64,000 bases of DNA from Fallopia convolvulus (GCA_964016875.1 OZ024724.1:16906501-16970500), one strand, 5' to 3'. Shown: positions 10,359 through 21,298, counted from the stretch's first letter. Notes: a model not told the origin generated them from the sequence alone. A program made the numbers and translations.

Positions 10359-10477
10359 GGGTGCGATCATACCAGCACTAATGCACCGGATCCGATCAGA
10401 ACTCCGAAGTTAAGCGTGCTTTGGCGAGAGTAGTACTAGGATCGGTGACCTCCTGGGAAGTCCTCGTGTTGCACCCC
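10359..10477 (+). rRNA. 5S rRNA: 5S rRNA gene, copy 32
   Basis: C36G, G64T, G85C. G85C sits in the C box and turns G85-C92 into C-C; no change at base 92 compensates. Confidence 0.9.
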
Positions 10478-10689
10478 TCTTTTTTTCGTTTTTTTAATCG
10501 TTGGATCGGATTTTCAAGTCGTTCTTTTTTTGCTCGCGTCTATCGAATGTAATGCGTAGGCCTCGAGAAGATCTTTGTTTCAATATATTATACGGGCGAA
10601 TCCGAGACCCGGGCAAAGAGTTATGGCGGTTTGAAAATCCGGGTTCGGTGAAAGGTCGATGTAAGTAAGAAATGTTGGCAAGAACGGAC

Positions 10690-10808
10690 GGGTGCGATCA
10701 TACCAGCACTAATGCACCGGATCCCATCAGAACTCCGAAGTTAAGTGTGCTTGGGCGAGAGTAGTACTAGGATGGGTGACCTCCTGGGAAGTCCTCGTGT
10801 TGCACCCC
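10690..10808 (+). rRNA. 5S rRNA: 5S rRNA gene, copy 33
   Basis: Only C57T. Confidence 0.94.
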
Positions 10809-11021
10809 TCTTTTTTTCGTTTCTTTAATCGTTGGATCGGATTTTCAAGTCGTTCTTTTTTTGCTCGCGTCTATCGAATGGAATGCGTAGGCCTCGAGAA
10901 GATATTTGTTTCGATATATTATACGGGCGAATACGAGACCCGGGCAAAGAGTTATGGCGGTTTGAAAATTTCGGGTTCGGTGAAAGGTCGATGTAAGTAA
11001 GAAATGTTGGCAAGAATGGAC

Positions 11022-11140
11022 TGGTGCGATCATACCAGCACTAATGCACCGGATCCCATCAGAACTCCGAAGTTAAGCGTGCTTGAGCGAGAGTATTACT
11101 AGGATGGGTGACCTCCTGGGAAGTCCTCGTGTTGCACCCC
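11022..11140 (+). rRNA. 5S rRNA: 5S rRNA gene, copy 34
   Basis: G1T, G65A, G75T; 995 bp from copy 31. Confidence 0.9.
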
Positions 11141-11353
11141 TCTTTTTTTCGTTTTTTTAATCGTTGGTTTCGAATTTTCAAGTCGTTCTTTTTTTGCTCG
11201 CGTCTATCGAATGGAATGGGTAGGCCTCGAGAAGATCTTTGTTTCGATATATTATACGGGCGAATCCGAGACCCGAGCAAAGAGTTATGGCGGTTTTAAA
11301 ACCCGGGTTTGGTGAAAGGTCGATGTAAGTAAGAAATGTTGGCAAGAATGGAC

Positions 11354-11472
11354 GGGTGCGATCATACCAGCACTAATGCACCGGATCCGATCAGAACTCC
11401 GAAGTTAAGCGTGCTTTGGCGAGAGTAATACTAGGATCGGTGACCTCCTGGGAAGTCCTCGTGTTGCACCCC
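11354..11472 (+). rRNA. 5S rRNA: 5S rRNA gene, copy 35
   Basis: C36G, G64T, G75A, G85C; copy 32 type plus G75A. Confidence 0.9.
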
Positions 11473-11685
11473 TCTTTTTTTTCGTTTTCTTAATAGTTGG
11501 ATCGGATTTTCAAGTCGTTCTTTTTTTGCTCGCGTCTATTGAATGGAATGCGTAGGCCTCGAGAAGATCTTTGTTTCGATATATTATACGGGCGAATCCG
11601 AGACCAGGACAAATAGTTATGGCGGTTTGAAAATCCGAGTTCGGTGAAAGGTCGATGTAAGTAAGAAATGTTGGCAAGAATGGAC

Positions 11686-11804
11686 GGGTGCGATCATACC
11701 AGCACTAATGCACCGGATCCCATCAGAACACCGAAGTTAAGCGTGCTTGGGCGAGAGTAGTACTAGGATGGGTGACCTCCTGGGAAGTCCTCGTGTTGCA
11801 CCCC
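11686..11804 (+). rRNA. 5S rRNA: 5S rRNA gene, copy 36
   Basis: Only T45A (GAACACCG), which breaks A32-T45 of helix III. Confidence 0.94.
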
Positions 11805-12016
11805 TCTTTTTTTCGTTTCTTTAATCGTTGGATCGGATTTTCAAGTCGTTCTTTTTTTGCTCGCGTCTATCGAATGGAATGCGTAGGCCTCGAGAAGATC
11901 TTTGTTTCGATAAATTATTCGGGCGAATCCGAGCCCCGGGCAAAGAGTTATGGCGGTTTGAAAATCCGGGTTCGGTGAAAGGTCGATGTAAGTAAGAAAT
12001 GTTGGCAAGAATGGAC

Positions 12017-12135
12017 GGGTGCGATCATACCAGCACTAATGCACCGGATCCCATCAGAACTCCGAAGTTAAGCGTGCTTGGGCGAGAGTAGTACTAGGAT
12101 GGGTGACCTCCTGGGAAGTCCTCGTGTTGCACCCC
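12017..12135 (+). rRNA. 5S rRNA: 5S rRNA gene, copy 37
   Basis: Full consensus. Confidence 0.97.
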
Positions 12136-12348
12136 TCTTTTTTTCGTTTTTTTAATCGTTGGTTTCGGATTTTCAAGTCGTTCTTTTTTTGCTCGCGCAT
12201 ATCGAATGGAATGCGTAGGCCTCGAGAAGATCTTTGTTTCGATATATTATACGGGCAAATCCGAGACCCGAGCAAAGAGTTATGGCGATTTTAAAATCCG
12301 GGTTCGGTGAAAGGTCGATGTAAGTAAGAAATGTTGGCAAGAATGGAC

Positions 12349-12467
12349 GGGTGCGATCATACCAGCACTAATGCACCGGATCCCATCAGAACTCCGAAGT
12401 TAAGCGTGCTTGGGCGAGAGTAGTACTAGGATGGGTGACCTCCTGGGAAGTCCTCGTGTTGCACCCC
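12349..12467 (+). rRNA. 5S rRNA: 5S rRNA gene, copy 38
   Basis: Full consensus. Its spacer shares the ATTATTCGGG change with copies 27 and 36. Confidence 0.97.
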
Positions 12468-12679
12468 TCTTTTTTTCGTTTCTTTAATCGTTGGATCGGA
12501 TTTTCAAGTCGTTCTTTTTTTGCTCGCGTCTATCGAATGGAATGCGTAGGCCTCGAGAAGATCTTTGTTTCGATAAATTATTCGGGCGAATCCGAGCCCC
12601 GGGCAAAGAGTTATGGCGGTTTGAAAATCCGGGTTCGGTGAAAGGTCGATGTAAGTAAGAAATGTTGGCAAGAATGGAC

Positions 12680-12798
12680 GGGTGCGATCATACCAGCACT
12701 AATGCACCGGATCCCATCAGAACTCCGAAGTTAAGCGTGCTTGGGCGAGAGTAGTACTAGGATGGGTGACCTCCTGGGAAGTCCTCGTGTTGCACCCC
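12680..12798 (+). rRNA. 5S rRNA: 5S rRNA gene, copy 39
   Basis: Full consensus; GTTGGTTTCGG spacer type. Confidence 0.97.
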
Positions 12799-13011
12799 TC
12801 TTTTTTTCGTTTTTTTAATCGTTGGTTTCGGATTTTCAAGTCGTTCTTTTTTTGCTCGCGCATATCGAATGGAATGCGTAGGCCTCGAGAAGATCTTTGT
12901 TTCGATATATTATACGGGCAAATCCGAGACCCGAGCAAAGAGTTATGGCGATTTTAAAATCCGGGTTCGGTGAAAGGTCGATGTAAGTAAGAAATGTTGG
13001 CAAGAATGGAC

Positions 13012-13130
13012 GGGTGCGATCATACCAGCACTAATGCACCGGATCCCATCAGAACTCCGAAGTTAAGCGTGCTTGGGCGAGAGTAGTACTAGGATGGGTG
13101 ACCTCCTGGGAAGTCCTCGTGTTGCACCCC
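13012..13130 (+). rRNA. 5S rRNA: 5S rRNA gene, copy 40
   Basis: Full consensus, with the same spacer type as copy 39 next to it. Confidence 0.97.
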
Positions 13131-13343
13131 TCTTTTTTTCGTTTTTTTAATCGTTGGTTTCGGATTTTCAAGTCGTTCTTTTTTTGCTCGCGCATATCGA
13201 ATGGAATGCGTAGGCCTCGAGAAGATCTTTGTTTCGATATATTATACGGGCAAATCCGAGACCCGAGCAAAGAGTTATGGCGATTTTAAAATCCGGGTTC
13301 GGTGAAAGGTCGATGTAAGTAAGAAATGTTGGCAAGAATGGAC

Positions 13344-13462
13344 GGGTGCGATCATACCAGCACTAATGCACCGGATCCCATCAGAACTCCGAAGTTAAGC
13401 GTGCTTGGGCGAGAGTAGTACTAGGATGGGTGACCTCCTGGGAAGTCCTCGTGTTGCACCCC
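13344..13462 (+). rRNA. 5S rRNA: 5S rRNA gene, copy 41
   Basis: Full consensus, last of five consensus genes in a row. The left boundary of the 3,649-bp duplication falls within it. Confidence 0.97.
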
Positions 13463-13675
13463 TCTTTTTTTCGTTTCTTTAATCGTTGGATCGGATTTTC
13501 AAGTCCTTCTTTTTTTGCTCGCGTCTATCGAATGGAATGCGTAGGCCTCGAGAAGATCTTTTTTTCGATATATTATACGGGCGAATACGAGACCCGGGCA
13601 AAGAGTTATGGCGGTTTGAAAATTTCGGGTTCGGTGAAAGGTCGATGTAAGTAAGAAATGTTGGCAAGAATGGAC

Positions 13676-13794
13676 TGGTGCGATCATACCAGCACTAATG
13701 CACCGGATCCCATCAGAACTCCGAAGTTAAGCGTGCTTGAGCGAGAGTATTACTAGGATGGGTGACCTCCTGGGAAGTCCTCGTGTTGCACCCC
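13676..13794 (+). rRNA. 5S rRNA: 5S rRNA gene, copy 42
   Basis: G1T, G65A, G75T; duplicate of copy 31. Confidence 0.9.
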
Positions 13795-14007
13795 TCTTTT
13801 TTTCGTTTTTTTAATCGTTGGTTTCGAATTTTCAAGTCGTTCTTTTTTTGCTCGCGTCTATCGAATGGAATGGGTAGGCCTCGAGAAGATCTTTGTTTCG
13901 ATATATTATACGGGCGAATCCGAGACCCGAGCAAAGAGTTATGGCGGTTTTAAAACCCGGGTTTGGTGAAAGGTCGATGTAAGTAAGAAATGTTGGCAAG
14001 AATGGAC

Positions 14008-14126
14008 GGGTGCGATCATACCAGCACTAATGCACCGGATCCGATCAGAACTCCGAAGTTAAGCGTGCTTTGGCGAGAGTAGTACTAGGATCGGTGACCT
14101 CCTGGGAAGTCCTCGTGTTGCACCCC
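14008..14126 (+). rRNA. 5S rRNA: 5S rRNA gene, copy 43
   Basis: C36G, G64T, G85C; duplicate of copy 32. Confidence 0.9.
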
Positions 14127-14338
14127 TCTTTTTTTCGTTTTTTTAATCGTTGGATCGGATTTTCAAGTCGTTCTTTTTTTGCTCGCGTCTATCGAATGTA
14201 ATGCGTAGGCCTCGAGAAGATCTTTGTTTCAATATATTATACGGGCGAATCCGAGACCCGGGCAAAGAGTTATGGCGGTTTGAAAATCCGGGTTCGGTGA
14301 AAGGTCGATGTAAGTAAGAAATGTTGGCAAGAACGGAC

Positions 14339-14457
14339 GGGTGCGATCATACCAGCACTAATGCACCGGATCCCATCAGAACTCCGAAGTTAAGTGTGCT
14401 TGGGCGAGAGTAGTACTAGGATGGGTGACCTCCTGGGAAGTCCTCGTGTTGCACCCC
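14339..14457 (+). rRNA. 5S rRNA: 5S rRNA gene, copy 44
   Basis: Only C57T; duplicate of copy 33. Confidence 0.94.
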
Positions 14458-14670
14458 TCTTTTTTTCGTTTCTTTAATCGTTGGATCGGATTTTCAAGTC
14501 GTTCTTTTTTTGCTCGCGTCTATCGAATGGAATGCGTAGGCCTCGAGAAGATATTTGTTTCGATATATTATACGGGCGAATACGAGACCCGGGCAAAGAG
14601 TTATGGCGGTTTGAAAATTTCGGGTTCGGTGAAAGGTCGATGTAAGTAAGAAATGTTGGCAAGAATGGAC

Positions 14671-14789
14671 TGGTGCGATCATACCAGCACTAATGCACCG
14701 GATCCCATCAGAACTCCGAAGTTAAGCGTGCTTGAGCGAGAGTATTACTAGGATGGGTGACCTCCTGGGAAGTCCTCGTGTTGCACCCC
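14671..14789 (+). rRNA. 5S rRNA: 5S rRNA gene, copy 45
   Basis: G1T, G65A, G75T; duplicate of copy 34. Confidence 0.9.
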
Positions 14790-15002
14790 TCTTTTTTTCG
14801 TTTTTTTAATCGTTGGTTTCGAATTTTCAAGTCGTTCTTTTTTTGCTCGCGTCTATCGAATGGAATGGGTAGGCCTCGAGAAGATCTTTGTTTCGATATA
14901 TTATACGGGCGAATCCGAGACCCGAGCAAAGAGTTATGGCGGTTTTAAAACCCGGGTTTGGTGAAAGGTCGATGTAAGTAAGAAATGTTGGCAAGAATGG
15001 AC

Positions 15003-15121
15003 GGGTGCGATCATACCAGCACTAATGCACCGGATCCGATCAGAACTCCGAAGTTAAGCGTGCTTTGGCGAGAGTAATACTAGGATCGGTGACCTCCTGG
15101 GAAGTCCTCGTGTTGCACCCC
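15003..15121 (+). rRNA. 5S rRNA: 5S rRNA gene, copy 46
   Basis: C36G, G64T, G75A, G85C; duplicate of copy 35. Confidence 0.9.
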
Positions 15122-15334
15122 TCTTTTTTTTCGTTTTCTTAATAGTTGGATCGGATTTTCAAGTCGTTCTTTTTTTGCTCGCGTCTATTGAATGGAATGC
15201 GTAGGCCTCGAGAAGATCTTTGTTTCGATATATTATACGGGCGAATCCGAGACCAGGACAAATAGTTATGGCGGTTTGAAAATCCGAGTTCGGTGAAAGG
15301 TCGATGTAAGTAAGAAATGTTGGCAAGAATGGAC

Positions 15335-15453
15335 GGGTGCGATCATACCAGCACTAATGCACCGGATCCCATCAGAACACCGAAGTTAAGCGTGCTTGGG
15401 CGAGAGTAGTACTAGGATGGGTGACCTCCTGGGAAGTCCTCGTGTTGCACCCC
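15335..15453 (+). rRNA. 5S rRNA: 5S rRNA gene, copy 47
   Basis: Only T45A; duplicate of copy 36. Confidence 0.94.
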
Positions 15454-15665
15454 TCTTTTTTTCGTTTTTCTAATCGTTGGATCGGATTTTCCAGTTGTTC
15501 TTTTTTTGCTCGCGTCTATCGAATGGAATGCGTAGGCCTCGAGAATATCTTTGTTTCGATATATTATACGGGCGAATCCGAGACCCGGGCAAAGAGTTAT
15601 GGCGGTTTGAAAATCCGGGTTCGGTGAAAGGTCGATGTAAGTAAGAAATGTTGGCCAGAATGGAT

Positions 15666-15784
15666 GGGTGCGATCATACCAGCACTAATGCACCGGATCC
15701 CATCAGAACTCCGAAGTTAAGCGTGCTTGGGCGAGAGTAGTACTAGGATGGGTGACCTCCTGGGAAGTCCTCGTGTTGCACCCC
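15666..15784 (+). rRNA. 5S rRNA: 5S rRNA gene, copy 48
   Basis: Gene is full consensus, but the base at -1 is T instead of C and -10 is C instead of A. In Arabidopsis C at -1 matters for initiation. Confidence 0.96.
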
Positions 15785-15997
15785 TCTTTTTTTCGTTTTT
15801 TTAATCGTTGGATCCGATTTTCAAGTCGTTCTTTTTTTGCTCGCGTCTATCGAATGGAATGCGTAGGCCTCGAGAAGATCTTTGTTTCGATATATTATAC
15901 GGGCGAATCCGAGACCCGGGCAAAGAGTTATTGCGGTTTGAAAATTTCGTGTTCGGTGAAAGGTCGATGTAAGTAAGAAATGTTGGCAAGAATGGAC

Positions 15998-16116
15998 GGG
16001 TGCGATCATACCAGCACTAATGCACCGGATCCCATCAGAACTCCGAAGTTAAGCGTGCTTGGGAGAGAGTAGTACTAGGATGGGTGACCTCCTCGGAAGT
16101 CCTCGTGATGCACCCC
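15998..16116 (+). rRNA. 5S rRNA: 5S rRNA gene, copy 49
   Basis: C67A, G97C, T111A. G97C replaces the U79-G97 wobble by U-C; T111A alters the base of helix I. Same family as copies 100, 108 and 113. Confidence 0.91.
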
Positions 16117-16329
16117 TCTTTTTTTCGTTTTTTTAATCGTTGGATCGGATTTTCAAGTTGTTCTTTTTTTGCTCGCGTCTATCGAATGGAATGCGTAGGC
16201 CTCGAGAAGATCTTTGTTTCGATATATTATACGGGCGAATCCGAGACCCGAGCAAAGAGTTATGGCGGTTTGATAATTCCGGGTTCGGTGAAAGGTCGAT
16301 GTAAGTAAGAAATGTTGGCAAGCATGGAC

Positions 16330-16448
16330 GGGTGCGATCATACCAGCACTAATGCACCGGATCCCATCAGAACTCCGAAGTTAAGCGTGCTTGGGCGAGA
16401 GTAGTACTAGGATGGGTGACCTCCTGGGAAGTCCTCGTGTTGCACCCC
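16330..16448 (+). rRNA. 5S rRNA: 5S rRNA gene, copy 50
   Basis: Full consensus. The terminator begins GCTTTTTTT rather than TCTTTTTTT. Confidence 0.96.
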
Positions 16449-16660
16449 GCTTTTTTTCGTTTTTTTAATCGTTGGATCGGATTTTCAAGTCGTTCTTTTT
16501 TCGCTTTCGTCTATCGAATGGAATGCGTAGGCCTCGAGAAGATCTTTGTTTCGATATATTATACGGGCGAATCCGAGACCCGAGCAAAGAGTTATGGCGG
16601 TTTGAAAATCCGAGTTCGGTGAAAGGTCGATGTAAGTAAGAAATGTTGGCAAGAATGGAC

Positions 16661-16779
16661 GGGTGCGATCATACCAGCACTAATGCACCGGATCCCATCA
16701 GAACTCCGAAGTTAAGCGTGCTTGGGCGAGAGTAGTACTAGGATGGGTGACCTCCTAGGAAGTCCTCGTGTTGCACCCC
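16661..16779 (+). rRNA. 5S rRNA: 5S rRNA gene, copy 51
   Basis: Only G97A, at the 3' edge of the C box; it converts U79-G97 into a U-A pair. Confidence 0.95.
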
Positions 16780-16991
16780 TCTTTTTTTCGTTTCTTTAAT
16801 CGTTGGATCGGATTTTCAAGTCGTTCTTTTTTTGCTCGCGTCTATCGAATGGAATGCGTAGGCCTCGATAAGATCTTTGTTTCGATATATTATACGGGCG
16901 AATCCGAGACCCGGGCAAAGAGTTATGGTGGTTTGAAAATCCGGGTTCGGTGAAAGGTCGATGTAAGTAAGAAATGTTGGCAAGAATGGAC

Positions 16992-17110
16992 GGGTGCGAT
17001 CATACCAGCACTAATGCACCGGATCCCATTAGAACTCCAAAGTTAAGCGTGCTTGGACGAGCGTAGTACTAGGATGGGTGACCTCTTGGAAAGTCCTCGT
17101 GATGCACCCC
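16992..17110 (+). rRNA. 5S rRNA: 5S rRNA gene, copy 52 (divergent)
   Basis: Seven differences: C39T, G48A, G66A, A71C, C95T, G99A, T111A. It has the C39T/G48A/C95T core of copies 77, 87, 140, 153 and 162, plus changes in the IE and C box. Joint most diverged with copy 190; possibly a pseudogene. Confidence 0.85.
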
Positions 17111-17323
17111 TCTTTTTTTTCGTTTTTTTAATCGTTGGATCGGATTTTTAAGTCGTTCTTTTTTTGCTCGCGTCTATCGAATGGAATGCGAGGGCCTCGA
17201 GAAGATCTTTGTTTCGATATATTATACGGGCGAATCCGAGACCCGGGCAAAGAGTTATGGCTGTTTGAAAATCCGAGTTCGGTGAAAGGTCGATGTAAGT
17301 AAGAAATGTTGGCAAGAATGGAC

Positions 17324-17442
17324 GGGTGCGATCATACCAGCACTAATGCACCGGATCCCATCAGAACTCTGAAGTTAAGCGTGCTTGGGCGAGAGTAGTA
17401 CTAGGATGGGTGACCTCCTGGGAAGTCCTCGTGTTGCACCCC
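17324..17442 (+). rRNA. 5S rRNA: 5S rRNA gene, copy 53
   Basis: Only C47T, like copy 9, and followed by the same ATCAAATTTTC spacer, so the two share ancestry across 14.6 kb. Confidence 0.95.
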
Positions 17443-17654
17443 TCTTTTTTTCGTTTTTTTAATCGTTGGATCAAATTTTCAAGTCGTTCTTTTTTTGCTC
17501 GCGTCTATCGAATGGAATGCGTAGGCCTCGAGAAGATCTTTGTTTCGATATATTATACGGAAGAATCCGAGACCCGGACAAAGAGTTATGGCGGTTTTAA
17601 AATCCGGGTTCGGTGAAAGGTCGATGTAAGTAAGAAATGTTGGCAAGAATGGAC

Positions 17655-17773
17655 GGGTGCGATCATACCAGCACTAATGCACCGGATCCCATCAGAACTC
17701 CGAAGTTAAGCGTGCTTGGGCGAGAGTATTACTAGGATGGGTGACCTCTTGGGAAGTCCTCGTGTTGCACCCC
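17655..17773 (+). rRNA. 5S rRNA: 5S rRNA gene, copy 54
   Basis: G75T and C95T (G81-U95 wobble). Confidence 0.93.
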
Positions 17774-17985
17774 TCTTTTTTTCGTTTATTTAATCGTTGG
17801 ATCGGATTTTCAAGTCGTTCTTTTTTTGCTCGCGTCTATCGAATGGAATGCGTAGGCCTCGCGAAGATCTTTGTTTCGATAAATTATACGGGCGAATCCG
17901 AGACCCGGGCAAAGAGTTATGGCGGTTTGAAAATCCGGGTTCGGTGAAAGGTCGATGTAAGTAAGAAATGTTGGCAAGAATGGAC

Positions 17986-18104
17986 GAGTGCGATCATACC
18001 AGCACTAATGCACCGGATCCCATCAGAACTACGAAGTTAAGCGTGCTTGGGCGAGAGTAGTACTAGGATGGGTGACCTCCTGGGAAGTCCTCGGGTTACA
18101 CCCA
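17986..18104 (+). rRNA. 5S rRNA: 5S rRNA gene, copy 55
   Basis: G2A, C46A, T109G, G113A, C119A. G2A and G113A both break helix I pairs; C46A breaks G31-C46. Opens the two-unit repeat. Confidence 0.88.
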
Positions 18105-18316
18105 TCTTTTTTTTCGTTTTTTAATCGTTGGATCGGATTTTCAAGTCGTTCTTTTTTTGCTCGCGTCTATCGAATGGAATGCGTAGGCCTCGAGAAGATC
18201 TTTGTTTCGATATATTATACGGGCGAATCCGAGACCCGGGCAAAGAGTTATGGCGGTTTGAAAATCCGGGTTCGGTGCAAGGTCGATGTAAGTAAGAAAT
18301 GTTGGCAAGAATGGAC

Positions 18317-18435
18317 GGTTGCGATCATACCAGCACTAATGCACCGGATCACATCAGAACTACGAAGTTAAGCGTGCTTGGGTGAGAGTAGTACTAGGAT
18401 GGGTGACCTCCTGGGAAGTCCTCGTGTTGCACCCC
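18317..18435 (+). rRNA. 5S rRNA: 5S rRNA gene, copy 56
   Basis: G3T, C35A, C46A, C67T. G3T breaks G3-C116 and C35A removes the BamHI site; C67T keeps a U67-G108 wobble in helix V. Type member of the GGTTGC family. Confidence 0.9.
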
Positions 18436-18648
18436 TCTTTTTTTTCGTTTTTTTAATCGTTGGATCGGATTTTCAAGTCGTTCTTTTTTTGCTCGCGTCT
18501 ATCGAATGGAATGCGAGGGCCTCGAGAAGATCTTTGTTTCGATATATTATACGGGCGAATCCGAGACCCGGGCAAAGAGTAATGGCTGTTTGAAAATCCG
18601 AGTTCGGTGAAAGGTCGATGTAAGTAAGAAATGTTGGCAAGAATGGAC

Positions 18649-18767
18649 GGGTGCGATCATACCAGCACTAATGCACCGGATCCCATCAGAACTCCGAAGT
18701 TAAGCGTGCTTGGGCGAGAGTTGTACTAGGATGGGTGACCTCCTGGGAAGTCCTCGGGTTACACCCC
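18649..18767 (+). rRNA. 5S rRNA: 5S rRNA gene, copy 57
   Basis: A74T, T109G, G113A. G113A opposes C6, a mismatch in helix I. Confidence 0.9.
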
Positions 18768-18979
18768 TCTTTTTTTTCGTTTTTTAATCGTTGGATCGGA
18801 TTTTCAAGTCGTTCTTTTTTTGCTCGCGTCTATCGAATGGAATGCGTAGGCCTCGAGAAGATCTTTGTTTCGATATATTATACGGGCGAATCCGAGACCC
18901 GGGCAAAGAGTTATGGCGGTTTGAAAATCCGGGTTCGGTGCAAGGTCGATGTAAGTAAGAAATGTTGGCAAGAATGGAC

Positions 18980-19098
18980 GGTTGCGATCATACCAGCACT
19001 AATGCACCGGATCACATCAGAACTACGAAGTTAAGCGTGCTTGGGTGAGAGTAGTACTAGGATGGGTGACCTCCTGGGAAGTCCTCGTGTTGCACCCC
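18980..19098 (+). rRNA. 5S rRNA: 5S rRNA gene, copy 58
   Basis: G3T, C35A, C46A, C67T; 663 bp from copy 56. Confidence 0.9.
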
Positions 19099-19311
19099 TC
19101 TTTTTTTTCGTTTTTTTAATCGTTGGATCGGATTTTCAAGTCGTTCTTTTTTTGCTCGCGTCTATCGAATGGAATGCGAGGGCCTCGAGAAGATCTTTGT
19201 TTCGATATATTATACGGGCGAATCCGAGACCCGGGCAAAGAGTTATGGCTGTTTGAAAATCCGAGTTCGGTGAAAGGTCGATGTAAGTAAGAAATGTTGG
19301 CAAGAATGGAC

Positions 19312-19430
19312 GGGTGCGATCATACCAGCACTAATGCACCGGATCCCATCAGAACTCCGAAGTTAAGCGTGCTTGGGCGAGAGTTGTACTAGGATGGGTG
19401 ACCTCCTGGGAAGTCCTCGGGTTACACCCC
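19312..19430 (+). rRNA. 5S rRNA: 5S rRNA gene, copy 59
   Basis: A74T, T109G, G113A; 663 bp from copy 57. Confidence 0.9.
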
Positions 19431-19642
19431 TCTTTTTTTTCGTTTTTTAATCGTTGGATCGGATTTTCAAGTCGTTCTTTTTTTGCTCGCGTCTATCGAA
19501 TGGAATGCGTAGGCCTCGAGAAGATCTTTGTTTCGATATATTATACGGGCGAATCCGAGACCCGGGCAAAGAGTTATGGCGGTTTGAAAATCCGGGTTCG
19601 GTGCAAGGTCGATGTAAGTAAGAAATGTTGGCAAGAATGGAC

Positions 19643-19761
19643 GGTTGCGATCATACCAGCACTAATGCACCGGATCACATCAGAACTACGAAGTTAAGCG
19701 TGCTTGGGTGAGAGTAGTACTAGGATGGGTGACCTCCTGGGAAGTCCTCGTGTTGCACCCC
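19643..19761 (+). rRNA. 5S rRNA: 5S rRNA gene, copy 60
   Basis: G3T, C35A, C46A, C67T. The following spacer is of another type (CCTCGCGAAG), a break in the alternation. Confidence 0.9.
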
Positions 19762-19973
19762 TCTTTTTTTCGTTTTTTTAATCGTTGGATCGGATTTTCA
19801 AGTCGTTCTTTTTTTGCTCGCGTCTATCGAATGGAATGCGTAGGCCTCGCGAAGATCTTTGTTTCGATAAATTATACGGGCGAATCCGAGACCCGGGCAA
19901 AGAGTTATGGCGGTTTGAAAATCCGGGTTCGGTGAAAGGTCGATGTAAGTAAGAAATGTTGGCAAGAATGGAC

Positions 19974-20092
19974 GAGTGCGATCATACCAGCACTAATGCA
20001 CCGGATCCCATCAGAACTACGAAGTTAAGCGTGCTTGGGCGAGAGTAGTACTAGGATGGGTGACCTCCTGGGAAGTCCTCGGGTTACACCCC
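19974..20092 (+). rRNA. 5S rRNA: 5S rRNA gene, copy 61
   Basis: G2A, C46A, T109G, G113A; close to copy 55 but with C119 intact. Confidence 0.88.
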
Positions 20093-20304
20093 TCTTTTTT
20101 TTCGTTTTTTAATCGTTGGATCGGATTTTCAAGTCGTTCTTTTTTTGCTCGCGTCTATCGAATGGAATGCGTAGGCCTCGAGAAGATCTTTGTTTCGATA
20201 TATTATACGGGCGAATCCGAGACCCGGGCAAAGAGTTATGGCGGTTTGAAAATCCGGGTTCGGTGCAAGGTCGATGTAAGTAAGAAATGTTGGCAAGAAT
20301 GGAC

Positions 20305-20423
20305 GGTTGCGATCATACCAGCACTAATGCACCGGATCACATCAGAACTACGAAGTTAAGCGTGCTTGGGTGAGAGTAGTACTAGGATGGGTGACCTCCT
20401 GGGAAGTCCTCGTGTTGCACCCC
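20305..20423 (+). rRNA. 5S rRNA: 5S rRNA gene, copy 62
   Basis: G3T, C35A, C46A, C67T. Confidence 0.9.
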
Positions 20424-20636
20424 TCTTTTTTTTCGTTTTTTTAATCGTTGGATCGGATTTTCAAGTCGTTCTTTTTTTGCTCGCGTCTATCGAATGGAAT
20501 GCGAGGGCCTCGAGAAGATCTTTGTTTCGATATATTATACGGGCGAATCCGAGACCCGGGCAAAGAGTTATGGCTGTTTGAAAATCCGAGTTCGGTGAAA
20601 GGTCGATGTAAGTAAGAAATGTTGGCAAGAATGGAC

Positions 20637-20755
20637 GGGTGCGATCATACCAGCACTAATGCACCGGATCCCATCAGAACTCCGAAGTTAAGCGTGCTTG
20701 GGCGAGAGTTGTACTAGGATGGGTGACCTCCTGGGAAGTCCTCGGGTTACACCCC
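20637..20755 (+). rRNA. 5S rRNA: 5S rRNA gene, copy 63
   Basis: A74T, T109G, G113A. Confidence 0.9.
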
Positions 20756-20966
20756 TCTTTTTTTCGTTTTTTAATCGTTGGATCGGATTTTCAAGTCGTT
20801 CTTTTTTTGCTCGCGTCTATCGAATGGAATGCGTAGGCCTCGAGAAGATCTTTGTTTCGATATATTATACGGGCGAATCCGAGACCCGGGCAAAGAGTTA
20901 TGGCGGTTTGAAAATCCGGGTTCGGTGCAAGGTCGATGTAAGTAAGAAATGTTGGCAAGAATGGAC

Positions 20967-21085
20967 GGTTGCGATCATACCAGCACTAATGCACCGGATC
21001 ACATCAGAACTACGAAGTTAAGCGTGCTTGGGTGAGAGTAGTACTAGGATGGGTGACCTCCTGGGAAGTCCTCGTGTTGCACCCC
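20967..21085 (+). rRNA. 5S rRNA: 5S rRNA gene, copy 64
   Basis: G3T, C35A, C46A, C67T; closes the two-unit repeat. Confidence 0.9.
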
Positions 21086-21298
21086 TCTTTTTTTTCGTTT
21101 TTTTAATCGTTGGATCGGATTTTCAAGTCGTTCTTTTTTTGCTCGCGTCTATCGAATGGAATGCGAGGGCCTCGAGAAGATCTTTGTTTCGATATATTAT
21201 ACGGGCGAATCCGAGACCCGGGCAAAGAGTTATGGCTGTTTGAAAATCCGAGTTCGGTGAAAGGTCGATGTAAGTAAGAAATGTTGGCAAGAATGGAC

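Larger units (their letters stand above)
9752..11815 (+). repeat. Multi-unit duplicated segment, left copy (offset 3,649 bp)
   Basis: About 2.06 kb that recurs at 13401-15464, with copies 31-36 matching 42-47. One difference seen: A at 10271 against C at 13920. Inside it, the G1T gene plus spacer also recurs at 995 bp. Confidence 0.85.
13401..15464 (+). repeat. Multi-unit duplicated segment, right copy (offset 3,649 bp)
   Basis: Partner of 9752-11815. It begins inside copy 41, after gene base 57, because copy 41 lacks the C57T of copy 30. It ends in the spacer of copy 47, where TTTTTCTAATCG replaces TTTCTTTAATCG. Confidence 0.85.
17986..21085 (+). repeat. Two-unit higher-order repeat, period about 662 bp
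   Basis: Genes alternate between a T109G/G113A type (copies 55, 57, 59, 61, 63) and a G3T/C35A/C46A/C67T type (copies 56, 58, 60, 62, 64). Spacers alternate too: the first type is followed by a spacer with GGTGCAAGG, the second mostly by one with GCGAGGGCC. Confidence 0.9.
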
